NCBI RefSeq assembly: GCF_015832195.1
Contig: NC_052017.1
Span: forward strand, 53,970,152 to 54,034,151
Length of the DNA: 64,000 bases
Origin: Motacilla alba alba
Lineage: Eukaryota; Chordata; Aves; Passeriformes; Motacillidae
Direction: 5' to 3'
In this document: in pieces, positions 63,921-64,000 of the stretch
How the letters are laid out: every line of letters starts with the position of its first letter
How positions within the stretch are numbered: position 1 is the stretch's first letter
The notes under the pieces: model-generated
The model's input: only the letters and a program-made list of their open reading frames with translations
Told to the model about the DNA's origin: nothing
Database searches by the model: none
Program-made: the position numbers and the translations under genes

Positions 63921-64000
63921 ATGTGTCAATCTTGCGCCGAGAATGCCACAGGAACAGGCAAGAGGCAGTATTGTAGAAAGAGTAAAAGAAGGTTTTATTC
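63921..64000 (-). mobile_element. Probable LTR inserted in the CR1 fragment, cut by the window end
   Basis: CR1 similarity breaks exactly at TGTGTCAATCTTGCGCCGAG, a TG start. It is followed by a purine-rich run ending AAGAAGGTTTTATTC, whose complement resembles a polyadenylation region (AATAAAACC). Orientation and identity are inferred from this short edge only. Confidence 0.45.

Larger units (their letters stand above)
62362..64000 (+). other. AMPH: Amphiphysin intron 4 (5' part)
   Basis: The intron starts with donor GTAAGA and continues beyond the window. About 1 kb of unique sequence precedes a CR1 ORF2 fragment and the edge of an LTR. The next exon, continuing the BAR domain, is not in the window. 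Confidence 0.9.

Noticed and set aside
1..64000. CRISPR arrays, operons, phage or other prokaryotic systems
   Set aside because: No regularly spaced repeats, no dense ORFs and no bacterial signals; the sequence is intronic bird DNA.

Overview
This is vertebrate nuclear DNA, almost certainly from a bird and probably a songbird (passerine). It is AT-rich and CpG-poor. The recognisable interspersed repeats are CR1 LINE fragments and solitary retroviral LTRs of types I associate with passerine genomes. There are no Alu-like or other mammalian SINEs, no tRNA or rRNA genes and no prokaryotic gene organisation.

The only protein-coding gene I can support is amphiphysin (AMPH), on the + strand. Three short internal exons with correct splice sites and compatible phases encode a continuous 77-residue piece of the N-BAR domain: exon 2 (41526-41606), exon 3 (55885-55939) and exon 4 (62267-62361). 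Exon 1, which should encode the start and the amphipathic N-terminal helix, is not seen and is presumed upstream. The later exons, including the C-terminal SH3 domain, lie downstream. So 1-41525 is read as part of intron 1, 41607-55884 as intron 2 (14.3 kb), 55940-62266 as intron 3 (6.3 kb) and 62362-64000 as the start of intron 4. Fewer than 240 of 64,000 bases are coding.

Repeats by region. Intron 1 holds an old CR1 fragment (about 6.3-6.7 kb), a possible LTR edge (7.4 kb), a possible LTR next to a 13-bp inverted repeat (13.45-13.8 kb), two adjacent minus-strand LTR segments including a CpG-rich one (17.4-18.45 kb), a clean solo LTR with a 5-bp target duplication (20325-20789) and a relative of it (from 35719). 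It also holds several microsatellites and small tandem duplications, and a CA repeat plus T tract just before exon 2. Intron 2 holds a solo LTR with a target duplication (44410-45470) and a sense-oriented GC-rich LTR ending at 51120. Intron 3 holds a CR1 3' end (57974-58500). Intron 4 starts with a CR1 ORF2 fragment (about 63365-63920) that appears to be interrupted by another LTR running off the window.

Candidate regulatory sequence is limited to clusters of bZIP-type motifs at 25.5-25.63 kb and 22.1 kb, both in intron 1. I found no evidence of an undescribed biological system. The most useful leads are the bZIP motif cluster, the CA repeat beside exon 2, the sense-oriented LTR in intron 2 and the two GC-rich stretches I could not assign.
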